Shown here in pieces: positions 45,631-56,390 of a stretch of DNA of 64,000 nucleotides. The translations under genes were made by a program, and so were the position numbers. Position 1 is the stretch's first letter, and each line of letters begins with the position of its first letter. The notes under the pieces are model-generated. The model ran no database searches. It was not told the DNA's origin and was given only the letters and a program-made list of their open reading frames with translations. The DNA lies in assembly GCA_036365455.1 (NCBI GenBank), contig JAWQUS010000022.1:4650001-4714000 (forward strand), in the 5' to 3' direction. The stretch comes from Macrosoma leucophasiata (Eukaryota > Arthropoda > Insecta > Lepidoptera > Hedylidae).

Positions 45631-46116
45631 CACCGAGGAGAAAAAAAAAGTATGAAGTTTGCAGTACCAAGAATATGGAGGGAACCAACTGACCATATCC
45701 ATGATTGCTATTTTTGTGTAGTAAATCCAAGTAAGCGTCGCGCTGGTAAAAATGCCAAAAAGATTGAATACCCAAACCTACCATCAACGTCTGCTCCAGT
45801 ACCCCACAGTGAAAATTTCCCTGTGCCTTCGAGCCCAAAGCAGAAGGCACAAGAGCAGTTACCACTATCACAAACATCTAGTAATAGCGGAGACAGCGAG
45901 TTCGTGACCACAGCACCGTCTATTGAACCACATCTTATTAATTCAGAAGAGTTTGATGAAGAAGAGCAAGGGGAACGTTTCCACCAAGATGTCATGAACT
46001 TTGAAAAGCGTTATCAAGGACAATATAATGGAAACATGATGGGGGACTACATTTGGGGGCTCATACGAGAAAGTTTCAACTTACACGGAAGAAATACCAA
46101 ATCTGTTCATTTTTAA
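45631..46116 (+). pseudogene. 3' part of the same gene, with a large internal deletion
   Basis: Reading in frame from 45631 gives HRGEKKSMKFAVPRIWREPT, then a cysteine-containing stretch and a serine/proline-rich linker. After EPHLINSEEFDEE it joins directly to EQGERFHQDVMNFEKRYQGQ and GDYIWGLIRES near the C-terminus. In the relatives I remember, several hundred residues lie between these two parts, so the middle has been deleted in frame. A T-rich tract and CAG precede 45631, so it may be an exon start. An ATG at 45652 would allow a 154-residue product. Confidence 0.6.
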
Positions 46117-46494
46117 AGTCTTTTTTGTATTATTTTTGTATTTGTGGGTTTATTTATGCCGTCTTGTATAATTAAAGTTAATAAAAATATGTGAATTCAA
46201 AACTGTTTTCCTTTTACATATAAATGAAATAAAAAAATAGAGCTTTTTCATAAAAAATAAAATTTCGTAACTACAAAAGCAAACTTTATGAGATAAAAAT
46301 ATTTTTTCTTTAATTAGTTAGGCATAAGTAATCAAAATCAGAGGTACAGAACTCAGACTCAAAATTCGTGTTGACCCGTGTAATCGGTTGATGGTAACCG
46401 AAATAACGACTGACTGGTTCTTTAAACACTTCTACTGCTACACAAAAACCTTCCCCAAAGATACTACACAACACACCAGTGTTGTGCGTCATAT

Positions 46495-46783
46495 ATTTTT
46501 TTTTTATGTAATAAAAGTGGCAAACAAGCATGCAGTTCACATTCATGTTAAGTGAAGACTGCAGCCTATAGACACCCACACAATGACCAGAGGTCAAAAT
46601 GCAGATGCGCCGCCACTCCTGAGGCATTAGGTGTTATGCCTCTGTGCCGGAAATTACAGGGCCGTACATTACCACCTGACCGGAACACGATAGTGCTGAA
46701 CACTACCATTTAGCGGCAAGTATATTAGGTAATGCGGTGGTGCCTACGCCCGCGAGCTCCGTCACTGGAGCTCTACCACCAGT
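46495..46783 (-). repeat. Family A repeat
   Basis: Complete, near-consensus copy with a T-tract at 46496-46505. Confidence 0.8.
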
Positions 46784-46857
46784 ATCTGCGGAATATACGT
46801 AATAATCGCCACGCTTGACATTCGGAGTGGCTATCGTAATGGTAGTATTTTATTAAT

Positions 46858-47275
46858 GTACTAGCTGACCCGGCAAACTTCGTATTGCCTCACAATGAAA
46901 TAATATGTTAAAGGATTGATATATACGGACTATCTGTATGGGAAAATGAAATTGTGGTTTTTATTATTTCCCTTCACTTTCTTCATATTTTCTTACCTTT
47001 AAAACCTTTCCCGGACTTCCAAAAATCATTCAAAATTAGCCAAATCGGTCCAGCCGTTCTCGAGTTTTTGCGAGACTAACGAACAGCTATTGATTTTTAT
47101 GAAAATGAAATTGTGTTTTTTACTATTCCTCTTCAATTTCTTCATATTCTCTTTAAACCTTCCCTGGATTTCCAAAAATCATTCAATACCAAAATTTGCC
47201 AAATCGGTCCAGCCGTTCTCGAGCTTTAGCGAGACTAACGAACAGCAATTTATTTTTATATATATAGATAGATCA
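46858..47275 (+). repeat. Family X-related repeat with two tandem halves
   Basis: Two successive blocks end in AATCGGTCCAGCCGTTCTCG (about 47043 and 47202), each preceded by TTTCTTCATATT and a TTTCC-type linker, giving a ~160-bp tandem duplication. Confidence 0.6.
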
Positions 47276-47443
47276 GTGTTATCGTTATTATGTTTCCTCC
47301 AGCCCTTTTGAAATACCGAATTGACCGCCATTGTTTGGTTGAATAAGTGCACTAGCGGAAGAATTCCCTTAACTGGGCCACCTTAAATGGGCCACCACCA
47401 TAGAGCAACACGGGCCACCGGCCCGGAGGGGAGTAACCATAAT

Positions 47444-49733
47444 TGTTTTATATTATTTCGCATTAACACATGCTTGTGAAATATATTTTTATTTTTAAAG
47501 AAATGAAAGAAAAATTTGACTTCAGGCGAGGCTCGAACTCGCGACCTACTGGGAATCTAGTCCAGCCGCTCTTCCAATTGAGCTACTGAAGCCCTGCCCG
47601 ATTTGTCGAATTTTTCCTTCACATCTATTGCATTGGTTTATGGTACCAGTAGCGCCATCTATTACCAACTATGCTAGTTAGGCAACCGATATAATAGACT
47701 TTTCAGTTTATTGAATATCGTAAAGAAGTCGCTTTTACCCTTAATAATTGTTTTATATTATTTCGCATTAACACATGCTTGTGAAATATATTTTTATTTT
47801 TAAAGAAATGAAAGAAAAATTTGACTTCAGGCGAGGCTCGAACTCGCGACCTACTGGGAATCTAGTCCAGCCGCTCTTCCAATTGAGCTACTGAAGCCCT
47901 GCCCGATTTGTCGAATTTTTCCTTCACATCTATTGCATTGGTTTATGGTACCAGTAGCGCCATCTATTACCAACTATGCTAGTTAGGCAACCGATATAAT
48001 AGACTTTTCAGTTTATTGAATATCGTAAAGAAGTCGCTTTTACCCTTAATAATTGTTTTATATTATTTCGCATTAACACATCGGGCAGGGCTTCAGTAGC
48101 TCAATTGGAAGAGCGGCTGGACTAGATTCCCAGTAGGTCGCGAGTTCGAGCCTCGCCTGAAGTCAAATTTTTCTTTCATTTCTTTAAAAATAAAAATATA
48201 TTTCACAAGCATGTGTTAATGCGAAATAATATAAAACAATTATTAAGGGTAAAAGCGACTTCTTTACGATATTCAATAAACTGAAAAGTCTATTATATCG
48301 GTTGCCTAACTAGCATAGTTGGTAATAGATGGCGCTACTGGTACCATAAACCAATGCAATAGATGTGAAGGAAAAATTCGACAAATCGGGCAGGGCTTCA
48401 GTAGCTCAATTGGAAGAGCGGCTGGACTAGATTCCCAGTAGGTCGCGAGTTCGAGCCTCGCCTGAAGTCAAATTTTTCTTTCATTTCTTTAAAAATAAAA
48501 ATATATTTCACAAGCATGTGTTAATGCGAAATAATATAAAACAATTATTAAGGGTAAAAGCGACTTCTTTACGATATTCAATAAACTGAAAAGTCTATTA
48601 TATCGGTTGCCTAACTAGCATAGTTGGTAATAGATGGCGCTACTGGTACCATAAACCAATGCAATAGATGTGAAGGAAAAATTCGACAAATCGGGCAGGG
48701 CTTCAGTAGCTCAATTGGAAGAGCGGCTGGACTAGATTCCCAGTAGGTCGCGAGTTCGAGCCTCGCCTGAAGTCAAATTTTTCTTTCATTTCTTTAAAAA
48801 TAAAAATATATTTCACAAGCATGTGTTAATGCGAAATAATATAAAACAATTATTAAGGGTAAAAGCGACTTCTTTACGATATTCAATAAACTGAAAAGTC
48901 TATTATATCGGTTGCCTAACTAGCATAGTTGGTAATAGATGGCGCTACTGGTACCATAAACCAATGCAATAGATGTGAAGGAAAAATTCGACAAATCGGG
49001 CAGGGCTTCAGTAGCTCAATTGGAAGAGCGGCTGGACTAGATTCCCAGTAGGTCGCGAGTTCGAGCCTCGCCTGAAGTCAAATTTTTCTTTCATTTCTTT
49101 AAAAATAAAAATATATTTCACAAGCATGTGTTAATGCGAAATAATATAAAACAATTATTAAGGGTAAAAGCGACTTCTTTACGATATTCAATAAACTGAA
49201 AAGTCTATTATATCGGTTGCCTAACTAGCATAGTTGGTAATAGATGGCGCTACTGGTACCATAAACCAATGCAATAGATGTGAAGGAAAAATTCGACAAA
49301 TCGGGCAGGGCTTCAGTAGCTCAATTGGAAGAGCGGCTGGACTAGATTCCCAGTAGGTCGCGAGTTCGAGCCTCGCCTGAAGTCAAATTTTTCTTTCATT
49401 TCTTTAAAAATAAAAATATATTTCACAAGCATGTGTTAATGCGAAATAATATAAAACAATTATTAAGGGTAAAAGCGACTTCTTTACGATATTCAATAAA
49501 CTGAAAAGTCTATTATATCGGTTGCCTAACTAGCATAGTTGGTAATAGATGGCGCTACTGGTACCATAAACCAATGCAATAGATGTGAAGGAAAAATTCG
49601 ACAAATCGGGCAGGGCTTCAGTAGCTCAATTGGAAGAGCGGCTGGACTAGATTCCCAGTAGGTCGCGAGTTCGAGCCTCGCCTGAAGTCAAATTTTTCTT
49701 TCATTTCTTTAAAAATAAAAAAAAAAAAAAAAA
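47444..49733. repeat. Inverted and tandem array of 305-bp tRNA-containing units (family D)
   Basis: Eight copies with an exact 305-bp period: two on the minus strand (47444 to about 48051), then six on the plus strand whose units start at 48082, 48387, 48692, 48997, 49302 and 49607. By eye the units are identical. The last one ends in a run of about 18 A at 49733. GTAACCATAAT flanks the whole array (47433-47443 and 49734-49744), and both sides belong to one interrupted family F element. The array therefore sits where a single retroposon-like insertion occurred. Confidence 0.9.
48090..48163 (+). tRNA. tRNA-like sequence (74 nt), first plus-strand copy of the array
   Basis: A 7-bp acceptor stem (GCTTCAG with CTGAAGT), a D arm (GCTC/GAGC) and a T arm (GCGAG TTCGAGC CTCGC) fold cleanly. 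The anticodon arm only forms with a 9-nt loop or with a mismatch around CTAGATT, so the isotype is undetermined (AGA if forced, but no long serine variable arm). Same-strand copies begin at 48395, 48700, 49005, 49310 and 49615. Minus copies are at 47519-47592 and 47824-47897. Best read as a tRNA-derived repeat component; expression is unknown. Confidence 0.4.
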
Positions 49734-50289
49734 GTAACCATAATGTTTATTACCGATGCAAAACAGTCTGTAATTTGGAGGGGGGGGATGCGTGCGACAC
49801 ACGCGCACACTACAAAAATCGTCTATTATTACGAAACTCACACCTTGACTTTAACAAAACACTGAAACAATTTCACGCAGACATTTAAACATCTAGGCGA
49901 CAGGTATAGGCCCATTTGGGCTTGTACTTTGAGAGAGGGGAAAGCCTGCATATGGCTATTCCCCTCCGGTGTTTTTATTATTAACGAAAAAAAATAGTTT
50001 TTAGTATTCACGAAACTAGCCGATTGTGTCTTTCGTATTGTAGGGTACCTACAAACTGTAAATAATTTATTACCACTTATAAATTATCGCCCACAAACAA
50101 AAGGCTGATGTAACTTTTATCCATACTTTATCGTTTGATTAATATGATCGCGGATTGTGCGTCATCCAAGAGTTGAGACACAAAAGGTCGATGCCGTAGA
50201 GCAACACGGGCCACCGGCCGCGGCGGACTGGAGGGGAGTAGCCATATGCAGTCCTTCCCCTCTCAAAACTCAAAAACTCTTAATAACTT

Positions 50290-50480
50290 GGAAATAATAG
50301 AATTTGCTTGTGATAGGTCAAATAACAAAATATAAAATAAAAGCGGATAACAACTGATACGTTGATTTATGTGTCAAAGTAAACAAATTAAAATAAATAA
50401 TGGTCCATTATAAATACTTATTAATAAAAATAGGTATCAACATAATGTTTCATACTCTCTTTTACAAACGGCAAGATACC
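50290..50480 (+). repeat. Family Q repeat
   Basis: TAGAATTTGCTTGTGATAGG to CTCTCTTTTACAAACGGCAA. An inverted copy is at about 51465-51652. Confidence 0.7.
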
Positions 50481-50531
50481 TAGATAACCTCTGTCAAAGT
50501 ACAAGTCCAAACGGGCCTATACCTGTAGCCT

Positions 50532-50684
50532 AGCCCCCTTATTCATAAACGTATTTTAGCTAAAGTGTTGCTAATCTCTCCTTTGTCTTTTTCTATCCTG
50601 CACATCCGACAATGCAATTGACAAAAACAAAGCATTCTGTAGCTAAAACGTATCTTATGTACGTTTATGAATAAGGGGGTTAAT
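50532..50684. mobile_element. Family G MITE inside family F, TA target
   Basis: The inverted ends CCCCCTTATTCATAAACGTA and TACGTTTATGAATAAGGGGG lie within CCTA...TAATG of the F element, so TA was duplicated. The centre holds GTCTTTTTCTATCCTGCACA. Tc1/mariner-type non-autonomous element. Confidence 0.8.
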
Positions 50685-50803
50685 GTTTAAATGTGTGTGT
50701 GAAAATGTATATGCATTTTGTTAAAGTCAAGGCGTGAGTTTCGTAGTAATAGACGATTTTTGTAGTGTGTGTGTGTGTCTCTGTATCGGTAATAAACGCT
50801 ATG

Positions 50804-51109
50804 GCTTTATTTTTAAAGAAAAATGGAAAGAAAAATTTTACTTCAGGCGAGACTCGAACTCGCGGCCTACTGGGAATCTAGTCCAGCCGCTCTTCCAATT
50901 GAGCTACTGAAGTCCTGCCCGATTTGTCAAATCTTTCCTTCACATCTATTGCGTTGCTTTATGGTAGCAGCAGCGCCATCTATTACCAACTATGCTAGTT
51001 AGGCAACCGATATAATAGACTTTTCAGTTTATTGAATATCGTAAAGAAGTCGCTTTTACCCTTCACAAGCATGTGTTAATGCGAAATAATATAAAAACAA
51101 CGCAATGGC
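50804..51109 (-). mobile_element. Family D insertion inside a family F element
   Basis: The tRNA-like part is 50840-50913. ATGGCT flanks the insert in the F element (before 50811 and after 51103). This is the most complete dispersed D copy; its leader begins TTTTATATTATTTCGCATTA. Confidence 0.75.
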
Positions 51110-51284
51110 TACTCCCCTGCCGGTGCCGCGTGTTGCTCTATGGTCGATGCAGATGAAATAAATTATATAACCAATTCACGTTAATTTTACATAATACCTT
51201 TTATGTACATTTCGAAGATCTGTCTTGGCTATGCAATATTTCGAAATGCATTTATTTGCGTTTATTTTCCTTTGAACTGTATCA

Positions 51285-51349
51285 GTAGCCTCGTGGTAGC
51301 AGGCTACTACTTATACGATGGGGTCCTAGGTTCGATTCCCGGGGGCTAC
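51285..51349 (+). repeat. tRNA-like head of a second SINE type
   Basis: GTAGCC and GGCTAC can pair as an acceptor stem, and a B box (GGTTCGATTCC) and TGGTAGCAGGC-type A region are present. It is only 65 nt long, so not a canonical tRNA. A related minus-strand copy lies at about 27190-27245 (B box as GGTTTGATTCC). Confidence 0.5.
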
Positions 51350-51368
51350 CAGAGATATCGGTGTAAAA

Positions 51369-51768
51369 TCCTGTAGCGTCTACTACATTAAGGCGCCAAC
51401 TAGTGGAATATAGCGTTAGTAGTGGGTTTGGAACTCTGCCTGTTAATTACATTTTTTTGTTTAGTCTTAGCTTGCCGTTTGTAAAAGAGAGCATGGAACA
51501 TTCTGTTGATACCAAGTTTTATTATTAGGTATTTTCATCTTTAAATATTTTTTTTTTGTTTACTTTGACATATTAATCAACGTATCAGTTGTTATTCGCT
51601 TTAATTTTATATTTGTTATTTGACCTATCACAAGCAAATTCTATTACATCCAAGTGATTAAATAAATTTTTGTGTTTCAGTTTTGAGTTGGAATACAATT
51701 AAACCTCACAGTACTTATCCAGTACGGTAGATGGCGTGTCAATCGGTAGTGGACGCTACAATCCTATA
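51369..51768. mobile_element. Family T element with inverted ends, split by family Q
   Basis: TGTAGCGTCTACTAC at the left and GTAGTGGACGCTACA at the right, with ATCC on both outer sides as a possible 4-bp duplication. The inside is interrupted by Q (about 51460-51655). Confidence 0.65.
51465..51652 (-). repeat. Family Q repeat, inverted copy
   Basis: TTGCCGTTTGTAAAAGAGAG to CACAAGCAAATTCTATTACA, the complement of 50290-50480 with small indels. Confidence 0.7.
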
Positions 51769-52054
51769 TAGATCTCTGGTTCCATTGGGATTTTCGATTT
51801 TCTGGCAGTTTCCCAGTACCTTGTAGTTTGGTAATGTGCCCGGATATGTCAACAGACTCGTCACGTGGTCATGTTACATGGCCATGTTACATGGGCCAAA
51901 ACTTAACCGGCGAATCGTGGATGTTTGCATGTATGCTTGAATGTGTGCATTTTTCTCTGCCTACCCCTTCGAGGATTACAGGCGTGAAGTACTTATGTTC
52001 TTTACCAATAAACGCTATTAGTAGTGAATAAAGATAATTGAATAAATAAACCTT

Positions 52055-52237
52055 TTTTTGGATCCCGTAGTAAACAAGGCAACCGTCTGTCTATCTGTCC
52101 GTCCGTCCGCGGTTTAGCGCAAAAACTATTGGTACTAGAGACTTGCAATTTGACACCAGTATACACCTTAATCACGCCGACAAAGTGGTAGAATAAAAAC
52201 GTGAAAAAACGTACATGTAACGCGCGTAATCAACTAA
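52055..52237 (-). repeat. Family H fragment
   Basis: GGATCCCGTAGTAAACAAGG to GAAAAAACGTACATGTAACG, inverse to the fragment at 52518. Confidence 0.65.
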
Positions 52238-52241
52238 TAAC

Positions 52242-52515
52242 ACCGGAGGGGAGTAGCCATATGCAGGCTTTCCCCTCTGTCAAAGTACAAGCCCAAATGG
52301 GCCTATACCTGCAGATATTTAAATGTGTGCGTGAAATTGTTTCTGTATTTTGTTAAAATCAAGGTGTGAGTTTCGTAGTAATAGACGATTTTTGTAGTGT
52401 GCGTGTGTGTCGCACGCATTTCCCCCCGCAAAAAATGACTGTTTTGCATGGGTAATACACGCTATGGCTACTCCCCTCCGGTCCGCCGCGACCGGTGTGC
52501 CGCGTTGCTCTATGC
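52242..52515. mobile_element. Family F MITE
   Basis: ACCGGAGGGGAGTAGCCATA to CCGCGTTGCTCTATG, flanked on both sides by family H sequence in opposite orientations. Confidence 0.7.
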
Positions 52516-52517
52516 CC

Positions 52518-52768
52518 AGACTATATAAAAAACGAGAAATAAAGAAAATATTCGCGCGTTACATGTAGGGGAGATACCCTAAATAATTTTATTTTTCATG
52601 GCTTTATTCTATTACTTTATCGGTGTGATTAAGGTGTATACTTGTGCCAAATTTCAAGTCTCTAGCACCAAGAATTTTTTTTTTGCGCTAAACCGCGTCC
52701 GGACAGACAGACAGACAGACAGACACGGCGAAACTATAAGGGTTCCTTGTTTACAACGGAACCCTAAA
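52518..52768 (+). repeat. Family H fragment
   Basis: ACGAGAAATAAAGAAAATAT to TACAACGGAACCCTAAAAA, with a (GACA)n tract at 52703-52726. Confidence 0.65.
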
Positions 52769-52910
52769 AATAACTGTAGTATTAACGAACCAACCAATCA
52801 GAACTGCGATCGAAAGACACCTTCTGGACAAAAGCTTTTCCTTTGTAAGGTTAGTTAATGTTCAGCCTAGAGCTGCAGAGCTTGTTCTTCCAATTATTAC
52901 AATCTATACA

Positions 52911-53245
52911 AATAAATAAAACTGGAGTGTCTATTTGTAATATAAAAATAACCGCTTTTTAATAATACCATTTAGCGGTATTATTAAAAAGCCAGAAGTT
53001 TGTGCATATACATAACACGGTGCATAAACCATAACAATTTTTTTTACAATTTTTGTCTATCTATCTGTCTGTCTGTTTGTTCCCGCTAATCTCAGGAACG
53101 GCTAGACCAATTTTGACGGGACTTTCACTGGCAGATAGTTTGTGTGATAAGGAGTAACTTAGGCTACTTTTATACTAGCTGCGCCCACGTTTTCGTCCGG
53201 GTAGATACTCACGCGAACAAAGTCGCGGGTACCGTTAGTATATAA
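52911..53245 (-). repeat. Family X repeat, inverse copy
   Basis: AATAAAACTGGAGTGTCTAT to AAGTCGCGGGTACCGTTAGT; it contains the hairpin 52954-52992, which is absent from the 58-kb copy. Confidence 0.6.
52954..52992. repeat. Hairpin, 16-bp arms, 7-nt loop
   Basis: GCTTTTTAATAATACC and its exact inverse around ATTTAGC. Confidence 0.85.
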
Positions 53246-53489
53246 TATAGATAGTGTTTCTCACATTAAGAATTCAGCAATAACACCTAATTTAAGCAGC
53301 CATTAAAGCTTTTTACACAATTTCTGTAGATCTAGTACCATAATTAACTTTCAAATTTTACTTTTTAGATAAAATTAATGCATTTAAACATCCTCCAGAT
53401 TTGTCGCTTTCACTTAATTGAAGATAGAATATTAATTGGATGTCTATCAGTAATGTTGTAAATGAGAAAGTAAATGTCTTCTCTAAATG

Positions 53490-53800
53490 TATCTTCACGC
53501 CAGGTCCCCTACGGGGTAGGCAGAGAGTGTACAGCGTCAGATATCCCGGTGCTGACATACCTGTCGCGCCTCGTCTACCTTCATCGTTCTCTTCATACAT
53601 GCACGCCGATTCCTAAGACTTTAGACCCCACCATCAGACAGAAATCGACCTATTTGGTCATGGCAGGTCAGTCTTGGTCTTCCTGGGCCTCTGCAACCAT
53701 CCACATTCGCACTTTATATCTGTTTAGTCATTCGCTCATTCGACATTCTTTCTATATGCCCGAACCATCGGAGCATCCCTTTTTTCATTTTTACACCGAT
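53490..53800 (-). mobile_element. Non-LTR retrotransposon C-terminal fragment
   Basis: DNA similarity to 42965-43200 throughout (GCCAGGTCCCCTACGGGGTA, CACCATCAGACAGAAATCGA). The minus-strand frame is broken by stops. It extends a little further upstream than the other copies. Confidence 0.65.
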
Positions 53801-53923
53801 ACTATCATTCACACAAAGCCTCCTCTTTCTTCATTACGAACGCGATCGATGTCTTCTCTGATTAGAGTGAATTTCAACAACTACGATTTTTTGCCTAATT
53901 TTGGTGGAAATTTTTGTTTTTGA

Positions 53924-55380
53924 ATTTCTCAGTAATCCTTATTATTTATTTTCAAGAAAGACCTATTGAGTTATAAAAAATGTAAGAGAAATCTATTTAT
54001 TACTAAAAACTTCTAATATATTGTCAACACCGGAATTTGTAAGACACCAAAATTGATACCTGACTCCAAAGTTATTAAATATGGCAACAAAATTGTTTTA
54101 CTACAACGTAATTTCAATTAATCAATAGATCCTCATAATTTTAGTGAATTAACATTTTATTAAAATGTTTAATCACTTTCATTTTCTTCATTTCACAAAT
54201 TTTCTAGTTTGAAAAAAAAACCTATTTTTTTCTTTTTTCCTCCTTTCTGCAAACCTTATCCTCTCCAAGTACTCCGCGTGTGTTAACTTCGACTTTTTCC
54301 TTGCATTCAGAAATATGAATAATTTTGGTGTAGCAAAACAATTCTTGTCATACGTAAAACACCACCAAAATCACCAAAATTGGACCACCAAAATTAGAAA
54401 CTTGTATAAAATATTTATTTAAAAAAATATCACTAAACATACAATAATTATATTTGTGTCATTTTGAAATGATACCAAACCTTTATATTATGAATATGTA
54501 TTACAAAAATACTCTTAAAAGGAACGATTTAAAACATCACACCAATATTGCACTTTTTTTGTCCGATTACTTTGAAAAGACTTACTTTCGTTTTTGACGG
54601 GAAATAACAACAGGATGAACGGAACGTAACTGTCTGTGAGCGTCCGACTAAACAAAGAGAATGGTGGAAATGTTATCCTTAAGGATGTATTGTGTAAGAG
54701 CTCATGAATGATTTTATTATTCCCACCAAAATTTTAGATTTTGCGTGGACAGCCCTTTTCGATTCCTAGAGGGAATAAAGGGGGATAAAGTATTGCACTA
54801 AATAAAATAATAAAATTGTCAGCGAATAGAATAACTAACGCTAAATAGAAATGACATTAGTTATTCCTGGTAAACCAGTGTAGTTTTATTTAAACGGTGG
54901 TTAATACAAGAAAAACAGATTGTGGACGCGCCACCAAACTTAGAAACATGGGAAACATATTGTTTATTTTTCTAATTTTAAAAATGTTTTCTACAAATAT
55001 ATAAATGGCCTCATCAAGTACTATTAGTCTGTTTTCCAAAAAAAAAAAACCGAATTAGGTACATATATGTAGTTAAATATATGATTTTCAGCGACGCCGT
55101 CTATGATGCTATTTTCGGACTAACTCGAGCACGTTAGAATTGGGTATCTCCACCAAATGTAACGTTTGTATTGCAATAATTTTGGATAATAGCTTTTTTT
55201 GGGCACTTTTTACATACACCCTCTTGGAGTATCTGAAGCATACTGGAACCATGATGTTAAAGATTTCGTTTTCAAGAATAATAGATAAAAAAAGACGTTA
55301 AGTGAACCCAATCAAAGCTCCTACCCAAAATTCAGATGATTTCAATTTAAGGCAAGCTCATGGAGGTAACCATAAGGGTT
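53924..55380. other. AT-rich stretch with recurring CCACCAAAATT-like motif
   Basis: CACCAAAATT or close variants occur at about 53893 (inverse), 54046, 54327 (inverse), 54360-54405 (three), 54723, 54932 and 55148. No open frame and none of the window's repeat families is present. Confidence 0.5.
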
Positions 55381-55436
55381 CGGCACTATTCAGAAACCTT
55401 ATTTTTTGTGGATATACTCAAAAGGGTGAAGATCGT

Positions 55437-56254
55437 AGATCTTAAGCGATCTACAACAGGCGCGGTTGGGTACCGCGCCTGTTTCGCACAACCGAGGTGT
55501 GATGGGTGACCTGATGTGGCTAGTGGCAAATTAAAATGCGCATTGCCGTGCTTCGGAGCGCACGTTAAGTCGTCGGCCCCGGTTGCTATCGATAAATAGC
55601 AGTCGTTAAACCTTGTCGGACGACTTATGGGCGGTTTGACAACATCCGACAGCGGGTTGGCAAGTGGCGTAGGAAAGTAAGCTCCAGGTATCTCCAAAAA
55701 CCGGTCAAGTGCGTGTCGGGCCACGCGCAATATAGGGTTCCGTAGTTACAGAGTAAGAGATGTAATGAAAAAAACAAAATATTTTCTATGGAGTTGTTTG
55801 AAATTTTCGAGTAAAATACATTTGGTCGACTATTACTCGCAAACTTGTAAGGCCAACTTAGGTGTGATAGTTTTCCTTTTAATTTCGATATATGTAGCTA
55901 CTATCGCCGTAACGTTTGAATTTCTAACAACAACCGTTTAGTCTGTAGGGAGGGGGGACACAAGAGTCTAACGAAAATTTGCACTTTAAAGCTTAATAAG
56001 TCAGGAACAGTTTACTAAATCGAAAAATGATGTTCGCACACTCATAATATTTTTTAAAGACCTATCCAACGATAGTCCTCGCTATATGAATATCGAAAAT
56101 AAAAAAAAATATCCGCGCGTCACTAGTAGGGGAGGTTACCCTAAAAAGTTTTTTTTACCACATTTTTATTCTACCATTTTGTCGGCGTAATTAAGATGTA
56201 TACTTGTTCCAAATTTCAAGTCTCTAGTGCTAATATTTTTTGCGCTAAACCGCG

Positions 56255-56289
<35 letters not shown>

Positions 56290-56390
56290 GGACATGGTGA
56301 AACTATAAGGGTTCCTTGTTTACTACGGAACCCTAAAAAGGGGGAGACTCGTGCCCAGCAGTGGGACATAGAAAGGGTTGTTGCCATCAT
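55437..56390 (+). repeat. Family I repeat split by family H
   Basis: I sequence at 55437-55696, then from 56338 (GGGGGAGACTCGTGCCCAGC) to about 56390. Confidence 0.65.
55697..56337 (+). repeat. Family H element, full length (about 640 bp), inside family I
   Basis: Starts CCGGTCAAGTGCGTGTCGGG, contains GGGTTCCGTAG near the start and CTACGGAACCCTAAAAA at the end, and has a (GACA)n tract at 56261-56290. The GTTCCGTA pair at the ends is inverted. A very common moth and butterfly repeat type. Confidence 0.7.

Larger units (their letters stand above)
44822..46290 (+). mobile_element. Transposon-like unit with 18-bp inverted ends and a broken two-part gene
   Basis: The same 18-bp sequence, beginning ATAAAGTTTGC, occurs at 44822-44839 and inverted at 46273-46290. 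Between them lie two coding pieces of one protein family (45017-45229 and 45631-46116), separated by a family A insertion. I could not define a target-site duplication, so the true ends may be somewhat further out. Confidence 0.55.
47399..49973. mobile_element. Family F MITE split by the tRNA-like array
   Basis: The left end CATAGAGCAACACGGGCCAC runs to 47443. The rest resumes at 49734 (GTAACCATAATG) and continues to CTATTCCCCTCCGGTG at 49973. Removing the array restores a normal F element apart from the duplicated 11 bp. Confidence 0.75.
50196..51141. mobile_element. Family F MITE with three separate insertions
   Basis: F sequence at 50196-50275, 50487-50531, 50685-50810 and 51104-51141, ending GTTGCTCTATG. 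The inserts are a family Q repeat, a family G MITE and a family D unit. Confidence 0.7.

Noticed and set aside
45652..46116. A 154-codon frame as an intact host gene
   Set aside because: Its content matches the two ends of a longer family with the middle missing, and its 5' part is separated by an inserted repeat, so a pseudogene is more likely.
47519..47592. Calling the array copies functional tRNA genes of a given isotype
   Set aside because: The anticodon arm does not form a standard 5-bp stem with a 7-nt loop, and the same sequence is dispersed as a repeat.
47444..49733. CRISPR-like or rDNA-like tandem array
   Set aside because: Each 305-bp unit is identical throughout, with no unique spacers and no rRNA similarity.
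53474..53923. A 149-codon plus-strand frame
   Set aside because: It is the antisense of a non-LTR retrotransposon C-terminus; the sense-strand motifs explain the sequence.
56261..56290. (GACA)n microsatellite as an independent feature
   Set aside because: It is a regular internal part of family H and recurs at the same place in other copies.
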